A DNA stretch of 64,000 nt from Variovorax sp. Root411. Its GTDB lineage: Bacteria; Pseudomonadota; Gammaproteobacteria; Burkholderiales; Burkholderiaceae_C. A program made the translations under genes and the position numbers. Positions 34,827-43,453 of this stretch are shown here, one piece after another. The notes beneath the pieces are model-generated. The model made no database searches. It was not told where the DNA came from and saw nothing but the letters and a program-made list of their open reading frames with translations. The stretch spans positions 62,001 through 126,000 of the forward strand of contig NZ_LMDW01000004.1 in NCBI RefSeq assembly GCF_001425205.1, given 5' to 3'. How positions within the stretch are numbered: the first letter of the stretch is position 1; every line of letters begins with the position of its first letter.

Positions 34827-35513
34827 ATGAAGCTTTTGCTGGTGGAAGACGACTTTGATCTGTCGGGAATACTTTCCCGCAGCCTGTCATCGCGCGGCTT
34901 CGAACTTCTTTGTTGCAGCGACGGCATTGAAGCCTTGGCGGCGGCGCGGAAAAAGAGCTTCGACATCATCGTGCTCGACCTGTCGCTTCCCGGGCTTGAC
35001 GGCCTCGAGCTTCTTCATCGCCTGCGAGGTGACGGCAACACGACCCCGGTGCTCATCCTGACGGCCAGGGGAGCCGTCGGGGACAGGATCGCCGGCCTCA
35101 ACGCCGGCGCCGATGACTATCTGGCCAAGCCGTTCGACCTCGAGGAGATGATCGCGCGCATTGGCGCGCTGACGCGCCGCCTCGGTCGCAATGGAGAGCT
35201 CAGGTGCGGACGCCTTCGATACGAAGCTTCCGCCAATGCCTTCTACAAGGATCAGAGCCCGCTCGAGCTTTCGCAGCGCGAAGCCGATCTTCTGAAAAAA
35301 CTCATGTCACGCGTCGACCACGTCGTCCCCAGGGAGGTATTGAGGGACGCCGTGTTCGGCGCAGACGCGGCGCAGTCGGACGCCATCGACGTCGTCGTGC
35401 ATCGACTGAGGAAGAAGCTGGCCGGCGCGAACGTCGAAGTGCTCAACCTGCGGGGAGTCGGATATCTGTTGTGTGACGATGCATCGGCAGCCGCACAGCG
35501 TCCATCCGCCTGA
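34827..35513 (+). CDS. OmpR-family response regulator
   Basis: A 228-residue regulator: receiver domain with acidic pair EDD (7-9), phospho-acceptor Asp51 in VLDLSLPGLDG and Lys101 in AKPF, followed by a winged-helix DNA-binding domain (ELSQREADLLKKLMSR, AIDVVVHRLRKKLAGANVE, GVGYLL). It most resembles TctD/QseB-type regulators. It precedes its sensor kinase gene and a full ABC transporter on the same strand, so it probably controls the transporter in response to its ligand. Confidence 0.94.
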   Translation: MKLLLVEDDFDLSGILSRSLSSRGFELLCCSDGIEALAAARKKSFDIIVLDLSLPGLDGLELLHRLRGDGNTTPVLILTARGAVGDRIAGLNAGADDYLAKPFDLEEMIARIGALTRRLGRNGELRCGRLRYEASANAFYKDQSPLELSQREADLLKKLMSRVDHVVPREVLRDAVFGADAAQSDAIDVVVHRLRKKLAGANVEVLNLRGVGYLLCDDASAAAQRPSA

Positions 35514-35514
35514 C

Positions 35515-36864
35515 ATGAAGCTGTCGCCTCTACCGTCGCGGGCCACATCACTTCGGCGCTTCCTGCTGCTGTGGCTGCTTGGCGGGTTGTGGCTCGTGAT
35601 GGCTTGCATCGTGTTCTTTCATCTGGTGATGGGCCTGATCAACCTGGCGCGCGCGCAGGATGAGCGTCTGGTCGCGAGGCTTGGTCGTCTCGAGTTGGCG
35701 GACGTCGGCAATGCCGAGGGGGTTTCGAGCTCGACGAGCCCTGATCCCATGTTCTATCGGTTCGGCGCGATCAACGGGAGCTGGATCGCGGGCGATCGGA
35801 TGCTCGACGCATTTCCGTGGACGGCGACTCTGCCGGCATCCGGGGAACCCCGCTTCTATGTAGCCCAGCGAGGAAATTCGTCCGTGCGGGCGGCGGCGGC
35901 CCTGCGAAAAGACGCGAAAGATCCCGGCCGGAACATGGTTGTCCAGGTCGCCGAACCGATGAGTGCGCGCTTCGCGGTCTGGCGCGAGGTTCCGCCGGCA
36001 TTGTTCGGCTGGCTCGGCGTGGTCGCCGTCGGGATGTCTTTCGTGGTGATCTCGGGAGTGGTCATGACATCGCGCTGGCTCGAGCGCGCCCGCCGGGCAC
36101 TCGACGCCCCTCAGCTGGATGTCGAGCTCTACGACGGGCCGTCCGAGCTGCGCCCGGCGATGGCGCGGATGCACGACCTCCACCAGCGGCAGCGCGAGTG
36201 GGTGGAGGAGCAGCGGCGCTTCCTTGCCGACGCGTCTCATCAGCTGCGCACGCCCATGTCGGTGCTTCGGACCCAGTTGCAGTCGGCCATTGCGGGCGAT
36301 GCGCCCGCTTCCGAGATCCTGCCGCAGATGCTGCACACGGTGGATCGCGCGACGGACATGGCCAATCAACTGCTGAGCCTGAGCAAGCTCGAGCAGATCA
36401 AGCGGGCGGGGCAGCTGCAGACGGTCGTGCTGCACGCCGTGGCCCTGGAGGCCGTGATGGAACTCGCCCCGCTCATCGCGGCCAAGCGGCTGGACTTTGC
36501 CCTGGAAGGCGACGACAAGCTCGGCGCCACCGGCGACCCGCTGATGCTGGGCGAGTTGCTGCGCAATCTGCTTGCAAACGCAATACACCACACCCCCAAC
36601 GGCGGGCGTCTCGGCATCCTGGTGCGTGCCTACGCCGCAACGGTGGAACTGGTCGTATGGGACTGCGGGCAAGGCGTGGACGAAGCGCTGCGCCCGCGGT
36701 TGTTCCAGGCGTTCTCGGCGACCAAGGGTGGTGTCGGACTGGGGCTGTCCATCTGCCGCCAGATCGCGGAAGCCATGGGCGCGTCCATGGATATCTACAA
36801 CCGCGTCGACGGCGGCCGGGTCATCGGGGTCGATGCCGTCGTTCGCTGGAGCCAAGGCCCCTGA
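35515..36864 (+). CDS. Sensor histidine kinase
   Basis: A 449-residue kinase with two membrane helices (residues 15-42 and 163-185) enclosing a periplasmic sensor domain of TctE type, a HAMP-less linker, the H-box DASHQLRTPMSVLR with His242, and an ATPase domain with LLANAIHHTP, WDCGQGVDEA and GGVGLGLSICRQIAEAMG. The ATG at 35515, one base past the regulator stop, is used; in-frame GTG 35473 and ATG 35479 would overlap it. It is the partner of the upstream regulator and may sense ligand through one of the binding proteins on either side. Confidence 0.92.
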   Translation: MKLSPLPSRATSLRRFLLLWLLGGLWLVMACIVFFHLVMGLINLARAQDERLVARLGRLELADVGNAEGVSSSTSPDPMFYRFGAINGSWIAGDRMLDAFPWTATLPASGEPRFYVAQRGNSSVRAAAALRKDAKDPGRNMVVQVAEPMSARFAVWREVPPALFGWLGVVAVGMSFVVISGVVMTSRWLERARRALDAPQLDVELYDGPSELRPAMARMHDLHQRQREWVEEQRRFLADASHQLRTPMSVLRTQLQSAIAGDAPASEILPQMLHTVDRATDMANQLLSLSKLEQIKRAGQLQTVVLHAVALEAVMELAPLIAAKRLDFALEGDDKLGATGDPLMLGELLRNLLANAIHHTPNGGRLGILVRAYAATVELVVWDCGQGVDEALRPRLFQAFSATKGGVGLGLSICRQIAEAMGASMDIYNRVDGGRVIGVDAVVRWSQGP

Positions 36865-36997
36865 TCGTTGACGGCGCGGCACGCCACGCCGGCCGACCGA
36901 AGCTTCCATAGCCCATGCCCCTTTCTTTACAGCCCTTGCGTGGCTGGGGGGCAGTGTTTTCGCAAATACCTCTCGATTCAACCCAAAGGAGATAAAG

Positions 36998-38029
36998 ATG
37001 AGGAAGAGAAACGTCCTTGCCGTCCTTGCACTGGCAGCCGCCGTCAGCGCGCCTGTCACCCACGCCCAAGGCGCCGGCCAGTTGAACGTCATCTGCTCTG
37101 TCCAGGACGAATGGTGCTCGCTCATGAGCACCACCTTCGCCCGCAGTTCAGGCATCAAGGTCAACGTCCTCAAGCGAGGCAGCGGCGAGGCGCTTGCGCA
37201 ACTCCTGGCGGAGCGAAGCAATCCCAAGACCGATGTCTGGTTCGGTGGCACGGGCGATCCCCATCTCCAGGCCGCGGAGCAGGACCTGACCCTGTCGTAC
37301 AAGTCGCCATCGTTCGACCAGCTTCATGCCTGGTCCCAGTCGCAGGCCGAGCAATCGCAATGGCGAACCGTCGGCGTGTACTCCGGGCCGCTCGGCTTCG
37401 CCTTCAATACCGAGCTGCTGGCGAAGAAGAAGCTGCCCGAGCCCAAGTGCTGGAAGGACCTGCTTTCGCCGGCGCTTCGTGGTGAGATCCAGGTCGCCAA
37501 CCCGGCGAGTTCGGGAACTGCGTACACCATGATCGCGACCCTCGTCCAGCTGATGGGAGAAGACAAGGCCTTCGACTACATGAAGGGCCTGCACAAGAAC
37601 GTCAGCCAGTACGCGCGCTCCGGCACCGGTCCCATCAAGGCCGCGGCCCGGGGCGAAACCACGGTCTCCATCAGTTTCGTCCACGACGCCCCCAGCGAGC
37701 AGATGCAGGGTTTCCCGATTGCGACCGTGACGCCCTGCGAGGGAACCGGCGCGGAGATCGGGTCGATGTCGATCGTCAAGGGTGCTCGCAATCTCGAGAA
37801 CGCCAAGAAGTTCTACGAGTGGGCGTTGACTCCCGCGGCGCAACAGCTGGCCGCCGCGGCGCACCAGTACCAGTTGCCCTCCAACAAGTCGGCCAAGCTG
37901 GACAGCCATATCCCCGACTTCCGCAAGATCCGCCTCATCAACTATGACTACGCAAAATATGGCCAGTCGGCAGAGCGCAAACGCCTGATCGAACGCTGGG
38001 AGCGCGATGTCAATTCCCAGCCGCGCTGA
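36998..38029 (+). CDS. ABC transporter substrate-binding protein (AfuA/FutA-like)
   Basis: A 343-residue periplasmic protein with a Sec signal (MRKRNVLAVLALAAAVSAPV, cleaved near THAQ). QLNVICSVQDEWCSLMSTTF and VWFGGTGDPHLQAAEQ match the type II binding proteins annotated as ferric-iron binders. The paired tyrosines that hold iron in FbpA-type proteins are not evident near the C-terminus, so a sugar-phosphate or organophosphate ligand, as shown for AfuA, is at least as likely. It is translated from an ATG after AGGAGATAAAG and heads the transporter genes controlled by the adjacent two-component system. Confidence 0.87.
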   Translation: MRKRNVLAVLALAAAVSAPVTHAQGAGQLNVICSVQDEWCSLMSTTFARSSGIKVNVLKRGSGEALAQLLAERSNPKTDVWFGGTGDPHLQAAEQDLTLSYKSPSFDQLHAWSQSQAEQSQWRTVGVYSGPLGFAFNTELLAKKKLPEPKCWKDLLSPALRGEIQVANPASSGTAYTMIATLVQLMGEDKAFDYMKGLHKNVSQYARSGTGPIKAAARGETTVSISFVHDAPSEQMQGFPIATVTPCEGTGAEIGSMSIVKGARNLENAKKFYEWALTPAAQQLAAAAHQYQLPSNKSAKLDSHIPDFRKIRLINYDYAKYGQSAERKRLIERWERDVNSQPR

Positions 38030-38039
38030 GCGACCCAGC

Positions 38040-40280
38040 ATGAAACTCAACGACAACAATCGCCCGATCGCCATCTGGTCGATCATCGGCCTCGTCGCGT
38101 TCTGCGTGCTTCCCTGGTACGCCCTGCCCGAGGGCTTGTCCGGGCTGCAAGGCCTGAGCGAGCTTTTGGCCGGCCATGACAGTTCGTCGGCGCTCGCCCA
38201 GGTCCTGCTGCACCGGCGCCAATGGCTCGCCGTCGGCGTCTGGCCGCTGATCGTTGGCCTTGGGGCGCTGCGCGTGGCGCCAGGAGCCGCCCAGGGACGC
38301 CTCCTGGCCTGGTGCGGTGCGCTGGGTGTGGCAGGGGTGCTCGCGCAAGGCTTCGCCATCGGACTGCCCGGGGCTGGAGCGATCTCGGGCGTTCTCGACG
38401 CAAATATCGGCCAGCCCGGTTTCGGCTGGGGCGCCATGCTGGTCCTGTGCTCGCTGCTGATGCTGACCGCGTTCGGCATGGCGCGTACCGGCGCGTTTCG
38501 CGGCGACCTGTTCGTCGCGGCGGCGGTGGTCGGCGCGAGCAGCCTGCTGATCACCTTCGTCGCGTTCCCCGTCTTCAGGTCTTTGGCCGGCGCCTTCCTC
38601 GACGAGGCGGGACAGCCGAGTGTCGGAGCCTGGATGGCACGGATCGCGAGTGAACGGATCTGGGGTGTCGGCTGCCTGTACTCCTCGCAGGGCTGCGGCG
38701 TCGCGTGGAACACGCTGGCGCTGGCCACGCTGACCGGCATCACGACGACCGTGCTCGGAACGCTGCTCGCGCTCGTCGAAAACCGCAGCGACTCCAGGAT
38801 TCGCCACGCGCTTCGATTCCTCGCGCCACTTCCAATCATCACGCCGCCCTTCGTGGTGGGGCTGGGACTGATCCTGCTGTTCGGCCGGGCAGGCCTTGTC
38901 AACCAGATGGTTGAATGGGCCTTCGGCGTGGAGCCCACGCGCTGGTTCTATGGCTGGTTCGGTGTCTGGCTTGCGCAGCTGTTCGCCTTCACTCCCATCG
39001 CCTTCCTGATCGTGCGCGGCGTCGTCGAGGGGATCAGCCCGTCGCTCGAGGAGGCCTCTCAAACACTGCGCGCGGACGGCTGGCGGACCTTCCGGCATGT
39101 CACCTTTCCGCTGATGCTGCCGGGCCTGACGAATGCGTTCCTCGTCGGCTTCATCGAGAGCATTGCCGACTTCGGGAATCCGATCATCGTGGGAGGGCAG
39201 TTCTCGGTCCTGTCCACGGAGATTTTCTTCGCCATCGTCGGCGCTCAGTTCGACCAAGGCAGGGCGGCCGCGCTCGCGTTGATCCTGAGCGTTTTCGCCC
39301 TGGGCATCTTCGCGCTGCAGCGCGGGATCCTTGGCCGCAAGAACTTCACGACCGTCTCGGGCAAGGGCGACGCGGGGCTGTCGATGCGCCTGCCCAGCGG
39401 GCTTCGGCGCGCTGCGCTGTGCGTCGTCGTGCCGTGGCTGGTCTTCACCCTGGTGGTCTATGTCTTCGCGTTCTGCGGAGGCTTCGTGCAGACCTGGGGC
39501 AGGAACTATTCGCCCACGCTCGCTCACTTCCGGACGGCCTTCGCCGTGGCCTTCGAGGGCGGCGCCGTGCAGTGGATCGGCGTGGCCTGGGACTCGCTCT
39601 TCACGACCGTGCGGCTGGCGGGCATCGCTGCACCGCTCACCGCCGGCCTGGGTCTCCTGATCGCCTGGCTGCTGGCACGCGTGCAGTTCCGCGCCCAGAG
39701 TGCGTTCGAGTTCTCGGCGCTCATGGCCTTCGCGATCCCGGGCACCGTGCTGGGGGTGAGCTACGTCCTGGCATTCAACGTTCCGCCGCTGGAGATGACC
39801 GGCACCGGCCTGATCATCGTGATGTGCTTCATCTTCCGGAATCTTCCGGTGGGCGTGCGGGCCGGGTCGGCTGCATTCAAGCAGCTCGACAAATCCCTCG
39901 ACGAAGCTTCCTTGATGCTGCGGGCCTCGACGGCGCGCACGCTCTGGTCGATCACGCTCCCGCTGCTCAAGCCTGCACTTGCCGCTTCGCTCATCTACAG
40001 CTTCGTTCGTTCCATGACCACCGTGTCCGCAGTGATCTTTCTCGTCACGGCGCAGACGGAGCTGGCCACGACGTTCATCATCGGCCGCGTCGGCCAGGGC
40101 GACTACGGCGTGGCATTGGCATACAGCACTGCGCTGATCGTCCTGATGGCGGTTGTCACGGGCTTCGTCCAGTGGGGGGTCGGCGATCGCCGGCTCGGCA
40201 GGAGAGCTTCCACGGCAGCGCAACCGGGCAAGGATGTCCTGGATGTGAACCGCACGCCGGCGGCGCCGGCGTCGCTTTAA
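38040..40280 (+). CDS. ABC transporter permease, fused two-domain (AfuB/FbpB-like)
   Basis: A 746-residue inner-membrane protein with about a dozen or more helices and two binding-protein-dependent permease domains. Each has an EAA-type loop for the ATPase: EEASQTLRADGWRTFRHVTF in the first half and EASLMLRASTARTLWSITLP in the second. The N-terminal 200 residues add extra helices before the first domain. The ATG at 38040 lies 11 bases after the binding-protein stop; an earlier in-frame GTG would overlap that gene. It forms the channel alone as a pseudo-dimer. Confidence 0.92.
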   Translation: MKLNDNNRPIAIWSIIGLVAFCVLPWYALPEGLSGLQGLSELLAGHDSSSALAQVLLHRRQWLAVGVWPLIVGLGALRVAPGAAQGRLLAWCGALGVAGVLAQGFAIGLPGAGAISGVLDANIGQPGFGWGAMLVLCSLLMLTAFGMARTGAFRGDLFVAAAVVGASSLLITFVAFPVFRSLAGAFLDEAGQPSVGAWMARIASERIWGVGCLYSSQGCGVAWNTLALATLTGITTTVLGTLLALVENRSDSRIRHALRFLAPLPIITPPFVVGLGLILLFGRAGLVNQMVEWAFGVEPTRWFYGWFGVWLAQLFAFTPIAFLIVRGVVEGISPSLEEASQTLRADGWRTFRHVTFPLMLPGLTNAFLVGFIESIADFGNPIIVGGQFSVLSTEIFFAIVGAQFDQGRAAALALILSVFALGIFALQRGILGRKNFTTVSGKGDAGLSMRLPSGLRRAALCVVVPWLVFTLVVYVFAFCGGFVQTWGRNYSPTLAHFRTAFAVAFEGGAVQWIGVAWDSLFTTVRLAGIAAPLTAGLGLLIAWLLARVQFRAQSAFEFSALMAFAIPGTVLGVSYVLAFNVPPLEMTGTGLIIVMCFIFRNLPVGVRAGSAAFKQLDKSLDEASLMLRASTARTLWSITLPLLKPALAASLIYSFVRSMTTVSAVIFLVTAQTELATTFIIGRVGQGDYGVALAYSTALIVLMAVVTGFVQWGVGDRRLGRRASTAAQPGKDVLDVNRTPAAPASL

Positions 40281-40307
40281 TCTCAATCCTCTACCGAGGG
40301 AAACTTC

Positions 40308-41357
40308 ATGTACGGCATCGAATTCAAGAACGTCTCCAAGAGCTACGGCACGGGTGCGCACGCGCCAATGGTCGTGAAGGACATCAGCTTCGGCGTACCC
40401 AAGGGGACGCTCACCACCATCCTCGGACCATCGGGCTGCGGGAAGACCACCACGCTGCGCATGATTGCCGGCCTCGAGACACCGACCTCAGGCCGCATCT
40501 TCATCAACGGCGCGGACGTCACGACGCTCGGTGCGGCACAGCGCAACGTCAGCCTGGTGTTCCAGAGCTACGCGCTCTTTCCGCACATGAGCGTCATCGA
40601 GAACGTGTCCTATGGCCTGCGCATGTCGGGTCTTGCCAAGGCGCAGGCGAAGGAGAAAGCCGGGCTGATGCTCGAGACCGTGGGGCTCAAGGGAATGAAC
40701 GAGCGCATGCCCAGCGAGCTGTCCGGCGGCCAACAGCAGCGCGTGGCGCTGGCGCGCGCCCTTGCGCTGGAGCCCGCGGTGCTCCTGTTCGACGAGCCGC
40801 TGTCCAACCTGGACGCTCGGCTGCGCCGCTCCATGCGCGAGGAGATTCGCGCGCTGCAGCAGCGTCTGTCGCTCACGGTCGCCTATGTCACGCACGATCA
40901 GAGCGAGGCATTGGCCGTCAGCGACCACATCATCGTGATGGACCAGGGAGTGATCGCCCAGCGTGGCGCACCCCACGAACTCTACGAGTCGCCCCAGTCC
41001 GAGTTCGTCGCGGGTTTCATGGGGGAGGCCATGCTGTTCGACGGGCTTTGCGATGAACAGCGAAAGGTTTCGTTGGGCACCCTGAGCATCACGGCGCCGG
41101 CCGGGGTCGGCTCGGGTCCGGTGAAGGTCGCCGTCCGCCCGGAAGCCTGGATCATCAAGCCCGTTGCGAATGACGGTCTTGCGGCGCGTGTGGTGAAGAG
41201 AACCTACGTCGGCAGCACCGTGGAGTACACCTTCTCCAGTCAGCTCGGGGAAATCTTCGTCGTGTCGCCGGAGGTCAAGCAATCCCTCGCGCACGGGGCT
41301 CCGGTGAGCCTCCACCTGGCCGATCACGGTGTCTCCATCGTCGCCGCAGTCAAATAG
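40308..41357 (+). CDS. ABC transporter ATP-binding protein (AfuC/FbpC/PotA-like)
   Basis: A 349-residue ATPase: Walker A GPSGCGKTTTL (residues 40-50), signature LSGGQQQRVALARAL (138-152), Walker B AVLLFDEPLSNLD and the switch His in YVTHDQSEALAV. The last 100 residues form a TOBE-type regulatory domain (VAVRPEAWIIKP, VVKRTYVGSTVEYTF). It completes the three-gene importer with the permease 27 bases upstream. Confidence 0.94.
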   Translation: MYGIEFKNVSKSYGTGAHAPMVVKDISFGVPKGTLTTILGPSGCGKTTTLRMIAGLETPTSGRIFINGADVTTLGAAQRNVSLVFQSYALFPHMSVIENVSYGLRMSGLAKAQAKEKAGLMLETVGLKGMNERMPSELSGGQQQRVALARALALEPAVLLFDEPLSNLDARLRRSMREEIRALQQRLSLTVAYVTHDQSEALAVSDHIIVMDQGVIAQRGAPHELYESPQSEFVAGFMGEAMLFDGLCDEQRKVSLGTLSITAPAGVGSGPVKVAVRPEAWIIKPVANDGLAARVVKRTYVGSTVEYTFSSQLGEIFVVSPEVKQSLAHGAPVSLHLADHGVSIVAAVK

Positions 41358-41390
41358 ACCCGCTATCGGCTGCCTTCTGCGAACGCAGCC

Positions 41391-42350
41391 ATGCGCAAAC
41401 CACTGCTGCAACTCCCGGAGTTCGAGGCTGGACGAATGACAAGCTTGCACTCGCCAAGGGCGTTGCTCGACATGAACTCTTGCATCTCGTTTTCGGAGCG
41501 CGGGGTGCTCTGGCAATCGGGTCGCTGGCGGTATCACCAAGACTTCGAGCTCCACGCAATCATGGCCCCTTTCGATCGCGCTTTCGTGGGCGACGAGGTG
41601 CACAGGCTTGCGCCAGGTAGCGTCGTCCTGGTCGGCCCTCGCCTCCCCCACAACTTTCGATTCGTCGACGGATCGGAGAGTCATGCAAGCGCGCCAAGTC
41701 CAATGCTGCAGTTCGCCGCCGCCCCGTTGCGCGAGAGCATGGATCTGTTGCCCGACCTTCGTGAGGCTGAGGCATTGCTGGACAGGGCTCACCTGGGAAT
41801 CGAGTTCTTCGGGTTTCGGGATCTTGCGATGAAGCATCTGCTGCGGGTCAGGGATCTACGGGGACTTGGGCGATTCTCGGCCTTCGCCGCACTCTTGTAC
41901 GAGCTTGCCCGCTGGCAAGACGCCCGCACGCTGACGTCGCTGAACCACAGGCAGGGCAGTGCAACGGACGACATTCGATCGGGAAAGATATACACGGTGC
42001 TGGACTACCTCAGGGCGAACTACATGCAGCAGCTCAGCCTTGCCGGCGTCAGCACGATGGCCGGCATGCCTGAAGCCGCGTTCTGCAGGCAGTTCCGCAA
42101 GATAACCGGCAGCACCTTCACCACTTTCGTCACGGAACTGCGCATCGCGAAGGCCTGCCAGTTGCTGCTGCATACACAGCGGCAGATAAGTGGCATCTGC
42201 TATGACGTGGGCTTCAACAACATTTCGAACTTCAATCGTCATTTCCTCAAGCGCAAGGGGGTGACGCCGGGCGGATACAGGGCGCTCGCCAAGTGCGGCA
42301 CGAATGCTCGCGGCTATCGTGAAGACCAGGGGGATTCGGTCGGCCTCTGA
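41391..42350 (+). CDS. AraC family transcriptional regulator
   Basis: A 319-residue regulator with an N-terminal cupin-type sensing domain (HQDFELHAIMAPFDRAFVGD, GSVVLVGPRLPHNFRF) and a C-terminal double helix-turn-helix (SLAGVSTMAGMPEAAFCRQF and YDVGFNNISNFNRHFLKRKG with VTPGGYR). It follows the ABC importer on the same strand by 33 bases and is convergent with a Bug gene. The sensing-domain pattern resembles regulators of sugar or sugar-acid use, which would fit a carbohydrate-related substrate for the importer. Confidence 0.9.
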   Translation: MRKPLLQLPEFEAGRMTSLHSPRALLDMNSCISFSERGVLWQSGRWRYHQDFELHAIMAPFDRAFVGDEVHRLAPGSVVLVGPRLPHNFRFVDGSESHASAPSPMLQFAAAPLRESMDLLPDLREAEALLDRAHLGIEFFGFRDLAMKHLLRVRDLRGLGRFSAFAALLYELARWQDARTLTSLNHRQGSATDDIRSGKIYTVLDYLRANYMQQLSLAGVSTMAGMPEAAFCRQFRKITGSTFTTFVTELRIAKACQLLLHTQRQISGICYDVGFNNISNFNRHFLKRKGVTPGGYRALAKCGTNARGYREDQGDSVGL

Positions 42351-42429
42351 CCCGGCGATGGTCTCCGTCTCCGGGGTGATTGCCCGGCGGCCGGACGGCG
42401 TGGCACTGGCGCGCAGTGGTGGCGCGGCT

Positions 42430-43422
42430 TCAGGGCGCCAGGCGAATGTTCGCGTCCTTGATGATCTTCGCGTAGATGGCGGCATCCGCGCGCACCACCT
42501 TCTGGAAGGCTTCGGGCTTGCCGCCGGCCACCTGCAGGCCCAGCGCCTCGATCTTCGCGCTCACGTCGGGCAGGTGCACGATGCGGTCGATCTCGTCCGA
42601 CAACTTCTGCACCACCGGCGCGGGCGTGGCAGCGGGCAGGAACACGCCGAACCAGCCGTAGGGGTCGAAGGAGTGATAACCCAGCTCGGCAAAGGTGGGC
42701 ACGTCGGGCAGGCCGGGCATGCGCTGCGTGCCGGTCACGGCCAGCGGGCGCATCGACTTGAGATGCGGGCGCGCGGTGGCGCTGTCGATGAAGGCCGAGG
42801 CGAGCTGGCCGCCCACCAGGTTGGTGACCAGCGGCGCGGCGCCCTGGAAGGGCACGTGCACCAGGTCGATGCCGGCCTGCATGTTCAGCAGCGCGCCCTG
42901 GATGTGCGACGAGGTGCCGGCGCCGTAGCTGCCGAAGTTGTACTTGCCGGGGCTCTGCTTCACCATCGCGATGAAGTCCTTCAGGTTCCTGGCCGGCGAG
43001 TCCAGCGGCACGGCCAGCATGCTGGGGCTGCGCGCGATCATCGTGACGGGCGCGAAGTCCTTCAGCGGATCGTAGGCGAGCTTCTCCATGAGCGGCGGCT
43101 GCTGGATCAGCGCGGTGATCGCAATGAGCACGGTGTGGCCATCGGCCGGGGCCTTGGCGACGAAGCCGTTGCCGATGGTGCCGCCGGCGCCGGGGCGGTT
43201 CTCCACCAGCGCCGGCTGCCCCCAGGCCTCCTGCAGCTTCTGCCCGATGGTGCGCGCCAGCGTGTCGGTGGCGCCGCCGGCGGGGTAAGGCACGATCAGC
43301 TTGAGGGGCTGGCTCGGATAGGCGTGCTGCGCAGCCGTCTGCGCCAGCGCCGGCGCGGCGAGCAGGACTGCCAGGCCTGCGGCCGCGCAGAGCCTGCGCA
43401 CCCGCATCGATGTCGTCTTCAT
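42430..43422 (-). CDS. Tripartite tricarboxylate transporter (Bug) substrate-binding protein
   Basis: A 330-residue Bug protein with an N-terminal signal (MRVRRLCAAAGLAVLLAAPA) and LKLIVPYPAGGATDTLARTI, followed by VENRPGAGGTIGNGFVAKAP. The ATG at 43422 is preceded by GAGGAGACAAG. It is the last gene of the long acyl-CoA operon, 31 bases after the thiolase-like gene, and probably binds the carboxylic acid that the operon degrades. Confidence 0.92.
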   Translation of the reverse strand: MKTTSMRVRRLCAAAGLAVLLAAPALAQTAAQHAYPSQPLKLIVPYPAGGATDTLARTIGQKLQEAWGQPALVENRPGAGGTIGNGFVAKAPADGHTVLIAITALIQQPPLMEKLAYDPLKDFAPVTMIARSPSMLAVPLDSPARNLKDFIAMVKQSPGKYNFGSYGAGTSSHIQGALLNMQAGIDLVHVPFQGAAPLVTNLVGGQLASAFIDSATARPHLKSMRPLAVTGTQRMPGLPDVPTFAELGYHSFDPYGWFGVFLPAATPAPVVQKLSDEIDRIVHLPDVSAKIEALGLQVAGGKPEAFQKVVRADAAIYAKIIKDANIRLAP

Positions 43423-43453
43423 GGGCTTGTCTCCTCTTCGGGGGTGGGAAAAC

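Noticed and set aside
38010-40361. A very long open frame antisense to the ABC permease
   Set aside because: Its translation is Arg/His/Glu/Gln-rich with no family features, as expected for the mirror of a GC-rich membrane-protein gene; the plus-strand permease is unmistakable.
36998-41357. Firm annotation of the importer as a ferric-iron transporter
   Set aside because: The paired tyrosine iron ligands are not evident and related AfuABC systems carry sugar phosphates, so the ligand is left open.
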